Source: Thermosynechococcus sp. HN-54 (lineage in GTDB: Bacteria; Cyanobacteriota; Cyanobacteriia; Thermosynechococcales; Thermosynechococcaceae). From it: 64,000 nucleotides of DNA. Under the pieces are notes generated by a model. That model made no database searches. It saw nothing but the letters and a program-made list of their open reading frames with translations, and had not been told where the DNA came from. The DNA lies in NCBI RefSeq assembly GCF_023650955.1, contig NZ_CP098039.1, positions 2,046,001 to 2,110,000 of the forward strand. Direction: 5' to 3'. This document shows, in pieces, positions 27,521 through 36,257 of the stretch (position 1 is the stretch's first letter; each line of letters opens with the position of its first letter). The translations under genes were made by a program, and so were the position numbers.

Positions 27521-28225
27521 GTGGGGGTCTCACTCACACCAATGACACGTCACTACATTCTGCGTTTACTCAATCAGGGCAGGAATATTTTTGCCCTCGC
27601 AGGTCAAAGTTTAGAAAAAGCAGCGAAAGATCACGAGAATGACCTTCTTTTTCGCCTAGAATCCCTTGCTCCCTCGGAATTGGCAGCCGTGGACATAATT
27701 GTGCGCCTACACCGCTCCCTTAGCAACGAAGGAAAAGAGGAGCCTCACCAACAGGTGCAATTAAAAAGCCTTGAAGAAAAACTATGGCGAATTTTGGGTA
27801 TGGACTTCCCCTCTGAGAGTCCTCAAGATGTGCCTAGGGCGCAAGTCATTCCTGTCAAAGAGCAGCCATCTTTAACGGTCGCTCAAGCCCTCGATCACTT
27901 GAACCGAGTCAGTGAATTAGCCCAAAAATACCTTGGCAAAGTCATCGTCGCGAATTATTGGCGCGCTACACGCCCCTCTAGTAGCTGGTTGGCTGACTTC
28001 GTGGTCACGGACAATGGTTACATTACCTACCATGGTTCTCTAGTGCCTCGGCAAGTGGTTGTCACTGCAAACCAACAGCAACAGTTGGAAACATGGTTAG
28101 TGAGTTTTGTTGATCAATGTCGCCGCATTCTCCCCCTCTTTCGGCATGATCTGCAAAAAGCACAGCTGTCGGGTTCTTCCCTAGGACCTGAATCAGGGAT
28201 TACTGCTGTTGCAGATAAGCACTAG
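27521..28225 (+). CDS. Hypothetical protein, cyanobacterial
   Basis: Protein of 234 residues (227 if it starts at ATG 27542, [10 protein letters not shown]) that I do not recognise. It looks soluble and mostly helical in the first 90 residues ([26 protein letters not shown]). A short polar linker follows, then a C-terminal half with [19 protein letters not shown], which looks like a small beta sheet. There is no signal peptide. GGGGG upstream could serve either start. Its 3' end overlaps the 3' end of purE on the other strand by 26 bp, which argues that both reading frames are under constraint there. The promoter would be in the 196-bp divergent gap shared with the RelA/SpoT gene, which is AT-rich just before the start. 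Confidence 0.65.
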   Translation: MGVSLTPMTRHYILRLLNQGRNIFALAGQSLEKAAKDHENDLLFRLESLAPSELAAVDIIVRLHRSLSNEGKEEPHQQVQLKSLEEKLWRILGMDFPSESPQDVPRAQVIPVKEQPSLTVAQALDHLNRVSELAQKYLGKVIVANYWRATRPSSSWLADFVVTDNGYITYHGSLVPRQVVVTANQQQQLETWLVSFVDQCRRILPLFRHDLQKAQLSGSSLGPESGITAVADKH

Positions 28226-28712
28226 CGCCCAAGGTTTGCAGCTTTTCATTCTTAGCAGTCACCGTTGCCGACAATTCTTGACGGTAGGCAATCACCTCCT
28301 TCAACAGGTCAGGATCATGACTGGCCAGCAGTTGCACTGCCAGTAATCCAGCATTTTGGGCATTGCCAATGGCAACCGTGGCCACGGGAATCCCAGCGGG
28401 CATCTGCACAATTGAGTAGAGGGAGTCCAGCCCCTGTAAATAGCGGCTGGGGACGGGTACGCCAATCACGGGTAGGGGCGTTAAGGCGGCAATCATACCG
28501 GGCAAGTGAGCGGCTCCGCCAGCACCAGCAATAATGACTTTGAGACCCCGCTGATGGGCATTCTGGGCAAACGCCACCATGGCAAGGGGGGTGCGGTGGG
28601 CTGAGAGAATAGCCACTTCATGGGGAATGCCAAAGCGTTCACAGATGGCGATCGCCCCCTGCATGGTTGGCAAATCGGAATCACTGCCCATGACAATGGC
28701 AACCAGCGACAT
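28200..28712 (-). CDS. purE: N5-carboxyaminoimidazole ribonucleotide mutase
   Basis: Purine synthesis enzyme that moves the carboxyl group of N5-CAIR to C4. Class I PurE marks are [12 protein letters not shown] at the start, AILSAHRTP, the glycine-rich loop [14 protein letters not shown] and the PVIGVPVPS loop, with [22 protein letters not shown] later. I used ATG 28712 because GAGGG lies about 9 nt upstream; ATG 28721 and a longer frame to 28763 are alternatives. The resulting 170 residues fit the family. It diverges from queG across a 73-bp gap and ends tail-to-tail with the hypothetical gene at 27521. Confidence 0.94.
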   Translation of the reverse strand: MSLVAIVMGSDSDLPTMQGAIAICERFGIPHEVAILSAHRTPLAMVAFAQNAHQRGLKVIIAGAGGAAHLPGMIAALTPLPVIGVPVPSRYLQGLDSLYSIVQMPAGIPVATVAIGNAQNAGLLAVQLLASHDPDLLKEVIAYRQELSATVTAKNEKLQTLGASAYLQQQ

Positions 28713-28785
28713 CTCTGACATCCCTCTTTCCTGAGTTCGCAACAAACTGTTTATCAGTTCCACTATCGCAAAATATCATTTCTCT

Positions 28786-29724
28786 ATGATCACTGCTGCT
28801 GCAATTAAGGCATTTGCCCATCAGTTGGGGTTCCATCGGGTGGGGATTGTGGATTTGCGCACCTATAATGATGACCATCCTTCTGGCGTGGCTGCCCTAC
28901 AACGCTGGTTAGCTCAAGGCTTCCAAGGGGAGATGGCGTGGATGGCCAACCCTCGGCGACAGGAGATTCAATCCGTCCTGCCGGGAGCGCGATCGGTGAT
29001 TTCCGTTGCCCTCAATTACTATCAGCCTGATCCAGAGCCACCCCCCAAGGTGAAAATTGCCCGCTATGCCTGGGGGCGGGATTACCATCGGGTCCTGGGA
29101 AAACGCTTGCAAGCCCTAGAGCAATGGCTTCAGGCTCAGGTACCTGAGATGGACTACCGTTGGTATGTCGATACTGGCCCGGTACAGGACAAAATGTGGG
29201 CAGAGCAAGCGGGAATTGGTTGGATTGGCAAGCACAGTAATGTGATTTCACGGCAGTATGGCTCGTGGATTCTTTTGGGAGAGTTAATCACCACATTGGA
29301 GTTGACGGGCGATCGCCCCCACACCAATCACTGCGGCACCTGTACCCGTTGCTTGGCCGCCTGTCCCACCGGCGCCATTGTTGAACCCTACGTGGTGGAT
29401 GCCAACCGCTGCATTGCCTACCACACGATCGAAAGCCGTGCCCCCGAACTCCCCCCCGCCATTGCTGCTCATTTAGAAGGTTGGGTTGCCGGCTGTGACA
29501 TTTGCCAAGAGGTGTGTCCATGGAATCAGCGTTTTGCTCAACCCACGGATGTGGCTGACTTTGCCCCGCGATCGCCCCTCTTGAATACTTCCCCAGAGGA
29601 ATTGGCCACCCTTAGCGATGCAGCATGGGATGAACTCACCCGTGGTTCTGCCCTACGGCGAATTAAACCAGCCCAATGGCGCCGCAACGCCCAAGCAGTG
29701 CTGTCAAGCAATCGGTATGATTAG
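28786..29724 (+). CDS. queG: Epoxyqueuosine reductase
   Basis: Cobalamin-dependent Fe-S enzyme that performs the last step of queuosine synthesis on tRNA wobble G34. The 312 residues carry two ferredoxin-like 4Fe-4S clusters, [16 protein letters not shown] (about 184-199) and [12 protein letters not shown] (about 230-241). The N-terminal region has [23 protein letters not shown] and the catalytic-Asp region [20 protein letters not shown]. The product acts on tRNAs for His, Asp, Asn and Tyr. The ATG is at 28786. The next gene begins 26 nt after the stop, so it may be co-transcribed, although the functions are unrelated. Confidence 0.93.
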   Translation: MITAAAIKAFAHQLGFHRVGIVDLRTYNDDHPSGVAALQRWLAQGFQGEMAWMANPRRQEIQSVLPGARSVISVALNYYQPDPEPPPKVKIARYAWGRDYHRVLGKRLQALEQWLQAQVPEMDYRWYVDTGPVQDKMWAEQAGIGWIGKHSNVISRQYGSWILLGELITTLELTGDRPHTNHCGTCTRCLAACPTGAIVEPYVVDANRCIAYHTIESRAPELPPAIAAHLEGWVAGCDICQEVCPWNQRFAQPTDVADFAPRSPLLNTSPEELATLSDAAWDELTRGSALRRIKPAQWRRNAQAVLSSNRYD

Positions 29725-29750
29725 AAGTGATTCAATGCGGAGGCTCACCT

Positions 29751-30650
29751 ATGGTTCGACGACGCTCCACCCCTTGGATTCATCGTTGGTCACGGTGGTT
29801 GATTGGCGGGGTTGCCCTCGCTGGCATGGTGGTGACGGCTTACCTAACGATCGCCAAGCTGACCAACCAAGAGGTTACTTGTCCCACCGATGGCTGTGAC
29901 ATTGTCCTTAATAGTCCTTGGGCAACCGTGTTTGGCATTCCCCTCTCCCTCATTGGGTTTGTCGCCTACACGGGGATGCTGTCGTTGGCGGCGCTGCCCC
30001 TGTTGTTGAACCAGCCGCAGCAAAAAGAACTCCGCCGCAATGCTGAAAACACCACTTGGCTTTTGCTCTTTCTGGGGGCAACGGCCATGGCCAGCTTCAG
30101 CAGTTATCTAATGTATATCTTGGTTACAGAGATTAAGGCCACTTGTCCCTATTGCATTGCCTCAGCCGTCTTTAGCTTTACATTTTTGATCTTGACGATT
30201 ATTGGTCGTGAATGGAGCGATCGCGGCCAGCTCTTTTTTAATGGTGTCATTGTTGCTGTGATTACGCTAGTGGGGGTATTTGGCATCTACAACACCCGCA
30301 TGGCCACGACTGACGGCCCCGGCATCGCCATCGTCAATACCTCAGGTCCGGCGGAAATTGCCCTCGCTCGCCATCTCACCCAAGTGGGAGCAGTCATGTA
30401 TGGTGCCTATTGGTGTAGCCACTGCCACCATCAAAAGGAACTCTTTGGTAAGCAGGCGGTACGGGAACTCAACTATGTTGAATGTGACCCCAATGGTGCC
30501 AATCCCCAAGTGGAACGCTGCCGTGCCAAGGGAATTCAGGGCTATCCCACATGGGAAATTAATGATCAGCTTTACTCCGGCACGCGATCGCTAAGCGAAC
30601 TCAGTCAACTCAGCCAATACACAGGCCCGATGAACTTCAAGAACCAATAG
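29751..30650 (+). CDS. VKOR-domain membrane protein fused to a thioredoxin-like domain
   Basis: Disulfide-forming enzyme of 299 residues, the bacterial counterpart of vitamin K epoxide reductase. The membrane part has about four to five helices and carries the loop cysteines (VTCPTDGCDIVLNSPWATVFGIP), with the active C-x-x-C in ATCPYCIAS. The C-terminal periplasmic thioredoxin-like domain has YWCSHCHHQKELF and the cis-Pro region IQGYPTWEI. It oxidises exported proteins, passing electrons to quinone. A cyanobacterial homologue has a known crystal structure. Start at ATG 29751, with GGAGG 7 nt upstream. It follows queG by 26 nt. Confidence 0.93.
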   Translation: MVRRRSTPWIHRWSRWLIGGVALAGMVVTAYLTIAKLTNQEVTCPTDGCDIVLNSPWATVFGIPLSLIGFVAYTGMLSLAALPLLLNQPQQKELRRNAENTTWLLLFLGATAMASFSSYLMYILVTEIKATCPYCIASAVFSFTFLILTIIGREWSDRGQLFFNGVIVAVITLVGVFGIYNTRMATTDGPGIAIVNTSGPAEIALARHLTQVGAVMYGAYWCSHCHHQKELFGKQAVRELNYVECDPNGANPQVERCRAKGIQGYPTWEINDQLYSGTRSLSELSQLSQYTGPMNFKNQ

Positions 30651-30660
30651 GCGCAAGGAA

Positions 30661-30995
30661 CGGCAGTGATAGAATGAATCACGCCCGTGGTGCGGTGAGC
30701 CTCATCGCAGATGATTAAATCAAAGGGGGGTAGGCCAGCCTCTTGGGTGGCGGTAAAACTTGCACTGAATCGCCCAAAATTCGCCACTGATCCGTTCTTT
30801 GGTCACCAAGTCAGTGTCAATGTCACCACTATTGTCCCGCTGCGGATACTCCCACCACAGCCACAGATTGCTAAATAAATCCTGATAGTAGGGGTCGGTG
30901 CGAAAGTAAGCCTGCATTAACTGCTCAAAGCGATCGCCCCAGTCCTGTTTTGACTCTGCTGCTGCTCGAAATTCCGCCAAAATATCATTAATCTT
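30661..30995 (-). pseudogene. Relic of a type ISP restriction-modification enzyme/helicase
   Basis: Two adjoining frames on the - strand give pieces of one protein. The first is RFEQLMQAYFRTDPYYQDLF, then LWLWWEYPQR and ERISGEFWAIQCKFY, typical of the N-terminal nuclease region of type ISP enzymes. The second, in another frame, is FTATQEAGLPPFDLIICDEAHRTTG, a helicase motif II region. The two parts are normally separated by well over 100 residues, so there is an internal deletion as well as a frameshift. The rest of the gene is missing; the frame soon runs into the antisense of the VKOR gene end. No start codon is evident. This is a degraded defence gene of about 110 codons. Confidence 0.75.
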
Positions 30996-31159
30996 AGCTA
31001 TGAGACTTGTCGCACTGCTAATTTTTTCTAAAATACAGCCCTTTTCTCAAACAGGCGATCATCTCCCCCTAGGAGCTTTCAACGATTGCACGGCGTCACC
31101 AACCCCCTCTATCAGCAGGTATAATCTAATGATGTCCTGCCCCTGCGGTTTCACTGACT

Positions 31160-32104
31160 ATGCCCTGCGAGATCAATCACGGTCTGGGTCGCTTTAACTC
31201 TAAACGAGATCTCCATGCCGCCCTCGGAATTCCCCTATCGGCAGCACCGGCGGAAATTCGTAAGCGGTATCTCAAAATTGCTAAGACACTGCACCCCGAC
31301 AGCCGTGATGATGAATCGAGTAAAAAACTGGCCAGTGAGTTGCTCTCAAAATTTGTCAATCCTGCCTATGAGGTGCTGTCCCAAGAAAAAGAGCGGGAAG
31401 AATATCAAGTCATTTTGCGCTTACTCGAAAAGCAACTGCTAACGGCCAATATTGTGCCAACGCCCACTTTTGACTTGGCGAAGGAAGTCTTTAATGCTGC
31501 CAATGTCGAAGAAGCTTACCAGAAGGCGCTCAATACGCTTGCCCAAGATCAATACAAAGACTTAAACAACGTGCTTAAAATCAGTGAACAAATTAGTGAA
31601 CTAAATCTCATCTATTTGTGGCGATCGGCAGGGGGCAAAGCAACGGCGACGGCACCAACAGTTTCTACCCCCACTCCTCAGTCAAAACCCACGGACACTC
31701 AAGTGATGGCCACCCCTACACCCACAGGGGCCATGCCTGCCGCAGAGGTGCCCAAGACTGACCAATTTACCGAACAATACTTCCGGCGAGCAGAAGAACT
31801 CTTTAATAAGGGCATTTATCTAGAAGCCATTAAGGAACTGAAGGACGCCCTCAAGATTGACCCCCGCAGTGCCCGCTGCAATGCCCTATTGGGCAAGGTG
31901 TATCTGGAACAAGGCTCCCTGAGCATGGCCAAAATCCACTTTAATCAAGCCTTAAAACTGAATCCCCAAGAGGTCATGGCGCTACAGGGACTAGAAACCA
32001 TTCAGAAAAAAGAGCGCAAGGCACAGCAGCAGCAAAAAAGTACGGAGCCGCCAAAACCAGAGAAAAAGAAATCCTCCTTCTTTGGTCTTTTTGGGAAAAA
32101 GTAA
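31160..32104 (+). CDS. J-domain protein with C-terminal TPR repeats
   Basis: Protein of 314 residues. A DnaJ-like domain (about 14-80) includes HAALGIPLSAAPAEIRKRYLK and the HPD tripeptide in KTLHPDSRD. It can therefore stimulate an Hsp70 ATPase. A helical middle and a Thr/Pro-rich linker (about 165-205) follow. At least two tetratricopeptide repeats (about 208-285, RRAEELFNKGIYLEAIKELK and ARCNALLGKVYLEQGSLSMA) precede a Lys-rich tail (EKKKSSFFGLFGKK). There is no Gly/Phe or zinc domain, so it is a class III co-chaperone, probably an adaptor. The ATG is at 31160. hisZ begins 6 nt after the stop, which suggests a shared transcript. Confidence 0.87.
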   Translation: MPCEINHGLGRFNSKRDLHAALGIPLSAAPAEIRKRYLKIAKTLHPDSRDDESSKKLASELLSKFVNPAYEVLSQEKEREEYQVILRLLEKQLLTANIVPTPTFDLAKEVFNAANVEEAYQKALNTLAQDQYKDLNNVLKISEQISELNLIYLWRSAGGKATATAPTVSTPTPQSKPTDTQVMATPTPTGAMPAAEVPKTDQFTEQYFRRAEELFNKGIYLEAIKELKDALKIDPRSARCNALLGKVYLEQGSLSMAKIHFNQALKLNPQEVMALQGLETIQKKERKAQQQQKSTEPPKPEKKKSSFFGLFGKK

Positions 32105-32110
32105 CTCACT

Positions 32111-33337
32111 ATGGTGTATCAACCTGCCTGTGGTGCCCGCGATATTCTGCCCCTCGATGTGGCACGACAACGGTGGCTAGAGCAGCGCTTGGAGCGGGTC
32201 TTCCAAAGCTGGGGCTATCAAGAAATCATTACCCCGACGATCGAGACGTTGGCCACATTGACGGCAGGGGGGACGGTTCATCCAGAGACGGTCATTCAAG
32301 TCCAAGGGAGTGGTGATGAACCCTTGGGATTACGTCCAGAATTAACGGCTTCCATTGCCCGCGCCGCCGTCACCCGTATGGCAGGAATGCAACTGCCCCA
32401 AAGGCTCTATTACAAAACCAATGTCTTTCGGCGAACAACAGTGGCGCAGTTGGGGAATCAGCAGGAGTTTTTCCAAGCGGGGGTGGAGCTACTGGGGGCA
32501 ACGGGTTTAGCAGCAGATGCAGAAATTCTCTGGCTAGTGCAGGAGTGTCTTGGGGCGTTAGCGGTTGAGGAAGTCTATCTCTTGGTGGGGGATGCCCATT
32601 TGACACAACAGTTGCTCAGTACCTTCCCAACGGAACTGCAAAAAACCGTACGCCAATGCTTGGCCAATTTAGACCGCGTGAGCTTGCAGGCTCTGCCGGC
32701 CCCTTGGCGCGATCGCGCCCTTGCCCTCTTTGATCTACGGGGTAGTCCGAAGGAGGTGGGGGAACGTTTGCAGCAATGGTCAGATGTGGCTGGGGTGGGC
32801 GATCGCTTTGAGGAACTTCAGCGATTGTTGGACTTGGTGGCCAAGTCGTTGTCTATTACCCTTGATCTGAGCCTTGTGCAGTCCTTTGACTATTACACAG
32901 GGATTATTTTTGAGGTCTTGATTCCCACAGATACTGAACTGCGGTTGGTGGCTCAAGGGGGACGCTATGACCAGTTGCTGAGCATTTACCATCCCGATGG
33001 TGCGGCTGTGCCGGGGATTGGTTTTGTCTTTAATGTGGAGGCATTGCTTCAGGCGATCGCGATCCCACCGGCAGCCCTATTAGCTCCCCGCAGCCAATGG
33101 TTGGTGGTTCCCCGCACAGCCAACGCCCTAGCAGCCGCTCTGCAACACGCCCAAACGCTGCGCTTGGATGGCTCAACCCGTGTGGAGTTGGCATTGCTGG
33201 ATCTCCCACCAGAACAAATCCGCGCCTATGCCCGCGATCGCCAGATTCCCTATATTGCTTGGATTGAGAGTGATGCGCCACCGCAGATCGAAGCCCTCAG
33301 TGATGGGGCAACCTATTTGCAGATTCAGAGTGTTTAG
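32111..33337 (+). CDS. hisZ: ATP phosphoribosyltransferase regulatory subunit
   Basis: HisZ is a catalytically inactive histidyl-tRNA-synthetase paralogue that binds short HisG and confers histidine feedback. The 408 residues begin YQPACGARDILPLD, then YQEIITPTIETLA. They carry class II synthetase motifs (LGLRPELTASIARAAV, RLYYKTNVFR, QQEFFQAGVELLG) and FDYYTGIIFEVL with RLVAQGGRYDQLL. Its position 3 nt before a short-form hisG settles HisZ rather than HisRS. The ATG is at 32111, right after the J-domain gene. Confidence 0.93.
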   Translation: MVYQPACGARDILPLDVARQRWLEQRLERVFQSWGYQEIITPTIETLATLTAGGTVHPETVIQVQGSGDEPLGLRPELTASIARAAVTRMAGMQLPQRLYYKTNVFRRTTVAQLGNQQEFFQAGVELLGATGLAADAEILWLVQECLGALAVEEVYLLVGDAHLTQQLLSTFPTELQKTVRQCLANLDRVSLQALPAPWRDRALALFDLRGSPKEVGERLQQWSDVAGVGDRFEELQRLLDLVAKSLSITLDLSLVQSFDYYTGIIFEVLIPTDTELRLVAQGGRYDQLLSIYHPDGAAVPGIGFVFNVEALLQAIAIPPAALLAPRSQWLVVPRTANALAAALQHAQTLRLDGSTRVELALLDLPPEQIRAYARDRQIPYIAWIESDAPPQIEALSDGATYLQIQSV

Positions 33338-33340
33338 ACC

Positions 33341-33976
33341 ATGCTAACAATCGCTCTGCCCAAAGGCGCCCTGCTGAAAGACAGTATTGCCTACTTCCAA
33401 CGGGTGGGCTTAAATTTTGAAGCGCTCCTTGAGCCGGGAAATCGCCAGCTCCAAGTGTTGTCTCAAGATGGGCGTGCCCGTGCTCTTTTGGTACGTGCCC
33501 AAGACGTTCCTGTTTATGTGCAGTATGGCCAAGCGCAGTTAGGCATTGTTGGCTATGATGTGCTGCGGGAGAAAAATCCCCACGTGGCTAAGCTAGCGGA
33601 TCTGGGTTTTGGTCAGTGCCGGCTCTCAGTCGCCGTCAAAGCCTCTAGCCCCTACCGCAGTGCCCGCGATTTGCCCCCCCATTGCCGCGTCGCCTCAAAG
33701 TTTGTCCGCTGTGCCGATGCCTTTTTCCAACAGTTGGATTTACCCGTGGATATTGTGCCTCTCTATGGTTCGGTGGAACTGGGGCCGATTACAGGGATGG
33801 CGGAGGCGATTGTGGATTTGGTGTCAACGGGGCGCACCCTCAAGGAAAATGGCCTTGTGGAGTTAGAGCAAATTTTCACCAGTACTGCCTATTTGATTGC
33901 CCATCCCCGCAGTTATCGCCTGAACCTCAGTGGCTTGGGACACTACGTTCCGCAATTAACAGCGGCGATCGCCTGA
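33341..33976 (+). CDS. hisG: ATP phosphoribosyltransferase catalytic subunit, short form
   Basis: First enzyme of histidine synthesis, joining ATP and PRPP. The 211 residues match the short HisG that lacks the C-terminal regulatory domain and needs HisZ. Motifs are [15 protein letters not shown] at the start, [25 protein letters not shown] and the PRPP loop [16 protein letters not shown]. The start codon is 3 nt past the hisZ stop, so the two are coupled and should be made in balanced amounts for the hetero-octamer. It ends 2 bp from the convergent btpA. Confidence 0.95.
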   Translation: MLTIALPKGALLKDSIAYFQRVGLNFEALLEPGNRQLQVLSQDGRARALLVRAQDVPVYVQYGQAQLGIVGYDVLREKNPHVAKLADLGFGQCRLSVAVKASSPYRSARDLPPHCRVASKFVRCADAFFQQLDLPVDIVPLYGSVELGPITGMAEAIVDLVSTGRTLKENGLVELEQIFTSTAYLIAHPRSYRLNLSGLGHYVPQLTAAIA

Positions 33977-33978
33977 TC

Positions 33979-34869
33979 TCATTTTTGGCCGTGCACAAAC
34001 ATGGATGGCAAGGGTTCATTGATCGACCCGCGGCAGTTGCCATTGGCGCGATTGAGTTCCTGAATCTTGTGGTGGGCCCGCTGCCATGCTTCAACAAAAC
34101 GGCTAACGCGAATGGGGTCAATGGGTTGTTCAATCTGACCATTGCGCTTCAGGGAACTGGCAACAATGACGCCGTTGACGTAGGGCACCAACTGCTCCAC
34201 ATTGTCCCACGAGGCTCCACTGCCAATAAAGAGGGGTTGTCCCTTAGCGGCGCTGGCAGCGACGGATAGATCTTCCTCAGTGGGCGGGTGCCCCGTTGCC
34301 CAACCGGAGAGGATCACCCCATCGGCGAGTCCCCGCTCAAAGGTATCGCGCACCGCAGTGGCAAGGTTGGGACTGTGGAGGGGCTGAGCATGCTTCACCA
34401 TGACATCGGCGAAAATTTTGATGTCTTGCCCCAGTTCGCGGCGGTAGCGCAGAAGTTGATGGGCTTGGCCTTCAATAATCCCTTGATCCGTGGCCATTAC
34501 CCCTGTCAGCACATTGACGCGGATAAATTGTGCCCCGGTACAGGCCGCGATCGCCAAACCACTGAAAGCATCATTGCGCAGCACATTTAAGCCGATGGGG
34601 AGGGCCACCAAGTTCTTTAGCCGCTGCACCACAAGGGTCATGGCACTGACAACGGCGGCATCCACCCGATCTTTAGTGAAGGGGGCATCAAAGAAATTCT
34701 CGACAATAATCGCATTGGCTCCCCCTGAGGCGAGGGCTGTGGCTTCCTGTTCTGCCCGATCAATAACGGCCTTGAGACTGCCCCCCCAACGGACGGAGGT
34801 GGGTAAGGGCAGCAGGTGGACAACACCGATGACTGGCGTTGCAGTGTGAAAGAGAGTCCGGAGATCCAC
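33979..34869 (-). CDS. btpA: BtpA-family protein (photosystem I biogenesis)
   Basis: BtpA is a thylakoid-associated extrinsic protein needed to stabilise photosystem I reaction-centre proteins in cyanobacteria. The barrel-like sequence of about 296 residues has PVIGVVHLLPLPTS at the start and EATALASGGANAIIVENFFD. It continues with ALPIGLNVLRNDAFSGLAIA, FIRVNVLTGVMATDQGIIEG and FIGSGASWDNVEQLVPYVNG. The reading frame is open upstream to 35133, but that part is antisense to folK. I therefore chose the GTG at 34869 in front of DLRTLFHTA, at which homology begins; no strong ribosome site is visible. folK starts divergently 70 bp away. Confidence 0.88.
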   Translation of the reverse strand: MDLRTLFHTATPVIGVVHLLPLPTSVRWGGSLKAVIDRAEQEATALASGGANAIIVENFFDAPFTKDRVDAAVVSAMTLVVQRLKNLVALPIGLNVLRNDAFSGLAIAACTGAQFIRVNVLTGVMATDQGIIEGQAHQLLRYRRELGQDIKIFADVMVKHAQPLHSPNLATAVRDTFERGLADGVILSGWATGHPPTEEDLSVAASAAKGQPLFIGSGASWDNVEQLVPYVNGVIVASSLKRNGQIEQPIDPIRVSRFVEAWQRAHHKIQELNRANGNCRGSINEPLPSMFVHGQK

Positions 34870-34939
34870 AACGATTTCGGCGATAGGTGAACAGTGCAGG
34901 TATAACAGGAGGAGTGACAAGCACTCTACACGTATCAGA

Positions 34940-35521
34940 ATGGCAGAATGCACTGACTTAAGTATATCCCCGTCTGACCCCCCCCTCGTGGCGATCGCCC
35001 TCGGAAGTAACCTCGGTGAGCCATTACAGCAACTGCGGGCTGCGGTAAAAGTGTTGGGCCAAAGGCCGGGGATCAATGTTTTAGCCTGCTCGCCGTGGTA
35101 TTGCACCACGCCCGTAGGACCTCCCCAACCCAATTACTGGAATGGCTGTTTGGTTGCGCGAGTGCAGCTGTCTCCTTGGGCACTGCTGAAAACCCTTCAG
35201 GCGATCGAAGTTCAATTTGGCCGCCAACGGCAACAGCACTGGGGCGCCCGCACCCTTGATTTAGATCTGCTGCTGTATGGCGATCGCGTCATTGCCACTC
35301 CCGAATTGACCCTGCCCCATCCCCGCTTGGCAGAGCGTCCCTTTGTCCTTGTCCCCCTTGCAGCGATCGCCCCCCACTGGCGACATCCCCTCCTAGGTGA
35401 AACCATCCAAACCCTACGGGAGCAAGTTGGCGATCAGGGCATTATTGCCGTTCTCTCTGACGATGCTGGCGAAACCACGTTTGCAACTGCTGCCGACAGG
35501 CCGCCGCCTGAACCCCGCTAA
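34940..35521 (+). CDS. folK: 2-amino-4-hydroxy-6-hydroxymethyldihydropteridine pyrophosphokinase
   Basis: Folate pathway kinase (HPPK) of 193 residues that pyrophosphorylates the pterin alcohol. Typical marks are VAIALGSNLGEPLQQL, SPWYCTTPVGPPQPNYWNGC, EVQFGRQRQQHWGARTLDLD (metal-binding Asp residues in LDLDLL) and LPHPRLAERPFVLVPL. The last 27 codons, beyond the usual HPPK end, overlap the 3' end of tadA on the other strand by 80 bp. The tail (ATAADRPPPEPR) is not conserved in the family and may simply be read-through until the first stop. The ATG is at 34940, preceded at some distance by GGAGGAG near 34912. Confidence 0.93.
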   Translation: MAECTDLSISPSDPPLVAIALGSNLGEPLQQLRAAVKVLGQRPGINVLACSPWYCTTPVGPPQPNYWNGCLVARVQLSPWALLKTLQAIEVQFGRQRQQHWGARTLDLDLLLYGDRVIATPELTLPHPRLAERPFVLVPLAAIAPHWRHPLLGETIQTLREQVGDQGIIAVLSDDAGETTFATAADRPPPEPR

Positions 35522-35936
35522 TCACCTGAATCCGGTGGAACACCGCTGCGCTTTGGGGAAGTTGCAGCACCGAATCAATGGCCCCTGCTTTGGGATCAGT
35601 GGTTCCGTAGATGAGGGTATGAATGCGGGCTTGGACAATGGCGCCGGCACACATTGGGCAGGGTTCTAGGGTCACGTAGAGGCGACAGCCCGTTAGGTAC
35701 CACGTGCCTAGGCGTTGACCCGCGCGGCGTAGGGCAATAATTTCCGCATGGGCAGTGGGGTCATGATCGCGCTGGCGGCGATTTTCGCCCGTGGCAATGA
35801 GTTCATTCTCCGCACTGACAATCACCGCGCCCACGGGCACTTCATCGGCGTCTCCTGCCTGTTCTGCGAGGGCGATCGCCTGCTGCATCCAAAAGTCATG
35901 GATTGCTGTTTCTGATGAAGGGAGAATCTCTAGCAT
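35442..35936 (-). CDS. tadA: tRNA-specific adenosine deaminase
   Basis: Zinc deaminase of 164 residues that converts A34 to inosine in tRNA-Arg(ACG). The zinc site is complete: HAEIIALRRAG (His and the proton-shuttle Glu) and PCPMCAGAIVQAR (two Cys). Other conserved parts are MQQAIALAEQAGDADEVPVGAVIV and YGTTDPKAGAIDS. The ATG is at 35936, and a HIP1 octamer is nearby. The C-terminal 26 codons overlap the end of folK on the opposite strand. The same-strand neighbour is distant and psbK diverges upstream. Confidence 0.94.
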   Translation of the reverse strand: MLEILPSSETAIHDFWMQQAIALAEQAGDADEVPVGAVIVSAENELIATGENRRQRDHDPTAHAEIIALRRAGQRLGTWYLTGCRLYVTLEPCPMCAGAIVQARIHTLIYGTTDPKAGAIDSVLQLPQSAAVFHRIQVISGVQAAACRQQLQTWFRQHRQRERQ

Positions 35937-36015
35937 GGCGATCCCGTTGCCGCAGCGGCTATGGTACTATTTTTTCAGTTCTCTTGCGATCGCTGAATTC
36001 TTTTAGGAAAACACC

Positions 36016-36156
36016 ATGATTAATGCTTTGGTTTTGGTTGCTAAACTCCCAGAAGCTTACGCCATTTTTGATCCCCTCGTGGATGTGCTGCCGGTGATCC
36101 CAGTGCTCTTTTTGGCCTTGGCCTTTGTTTGGCAAGCTGCGGTTGGTTTTCGTTAA
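36016..36156 (+). CDS. psbK: Photosystem II reaction centre protein K
   Basis: Small membrane subunit of photosystem II at the edge of the core near CP43. It is too short for routine ORF lists but was read directly: ATG at 36016 to TAA at 36154-36156, 46 codons. The precursor starts MINALVLVA and the mature chain begins [20 protein letters not shown], followed by the single membrane helix [17 protein letters not shown]. This is the classical PsbK sequence, with a 9-residue leader that is removed. TTTTAGGAAAACACC precedes the start and supplies the ribosome site. A terminator hairpin follows at 36207. Confidence 0.97.
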   Translation: MINALVLVAKLPEAYAIFDPLVDVLPVIPVLFLALAFVWQAAVGFR

Positions 36157-36206
36157 AGACTGTATTCAAGAAAGACAACTGCAATCCAAATGATCCTGTT
36201 GCCTTG

Positions 36207-36236
36207 CCCCGTTGGTTCCAGCGGGGTTCTTCTTGA
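36207..36236 (+). terminator. Probable Rho-independent terminator of psbK
   Basis: CCCCGTTGG and CCAGCGGGG (36207-36226) form a GC-rich hairpin with G-T pairing, and TTCTTCTT follows. It lies about 50 nt past the psbK stop and just before yebC, so psbK is probably transcribed alone. Confidence 0.7.
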
Positions 36237-36257
36237 TTAATGGAATTCGCTTCCCCT

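Noticed and set aside
33979-35133. BtpA extended by 88 codons to 35133
   Set aside because: The extra part is antisense to folK and lacks family similarity; homology begins at DLRTLFHTA.
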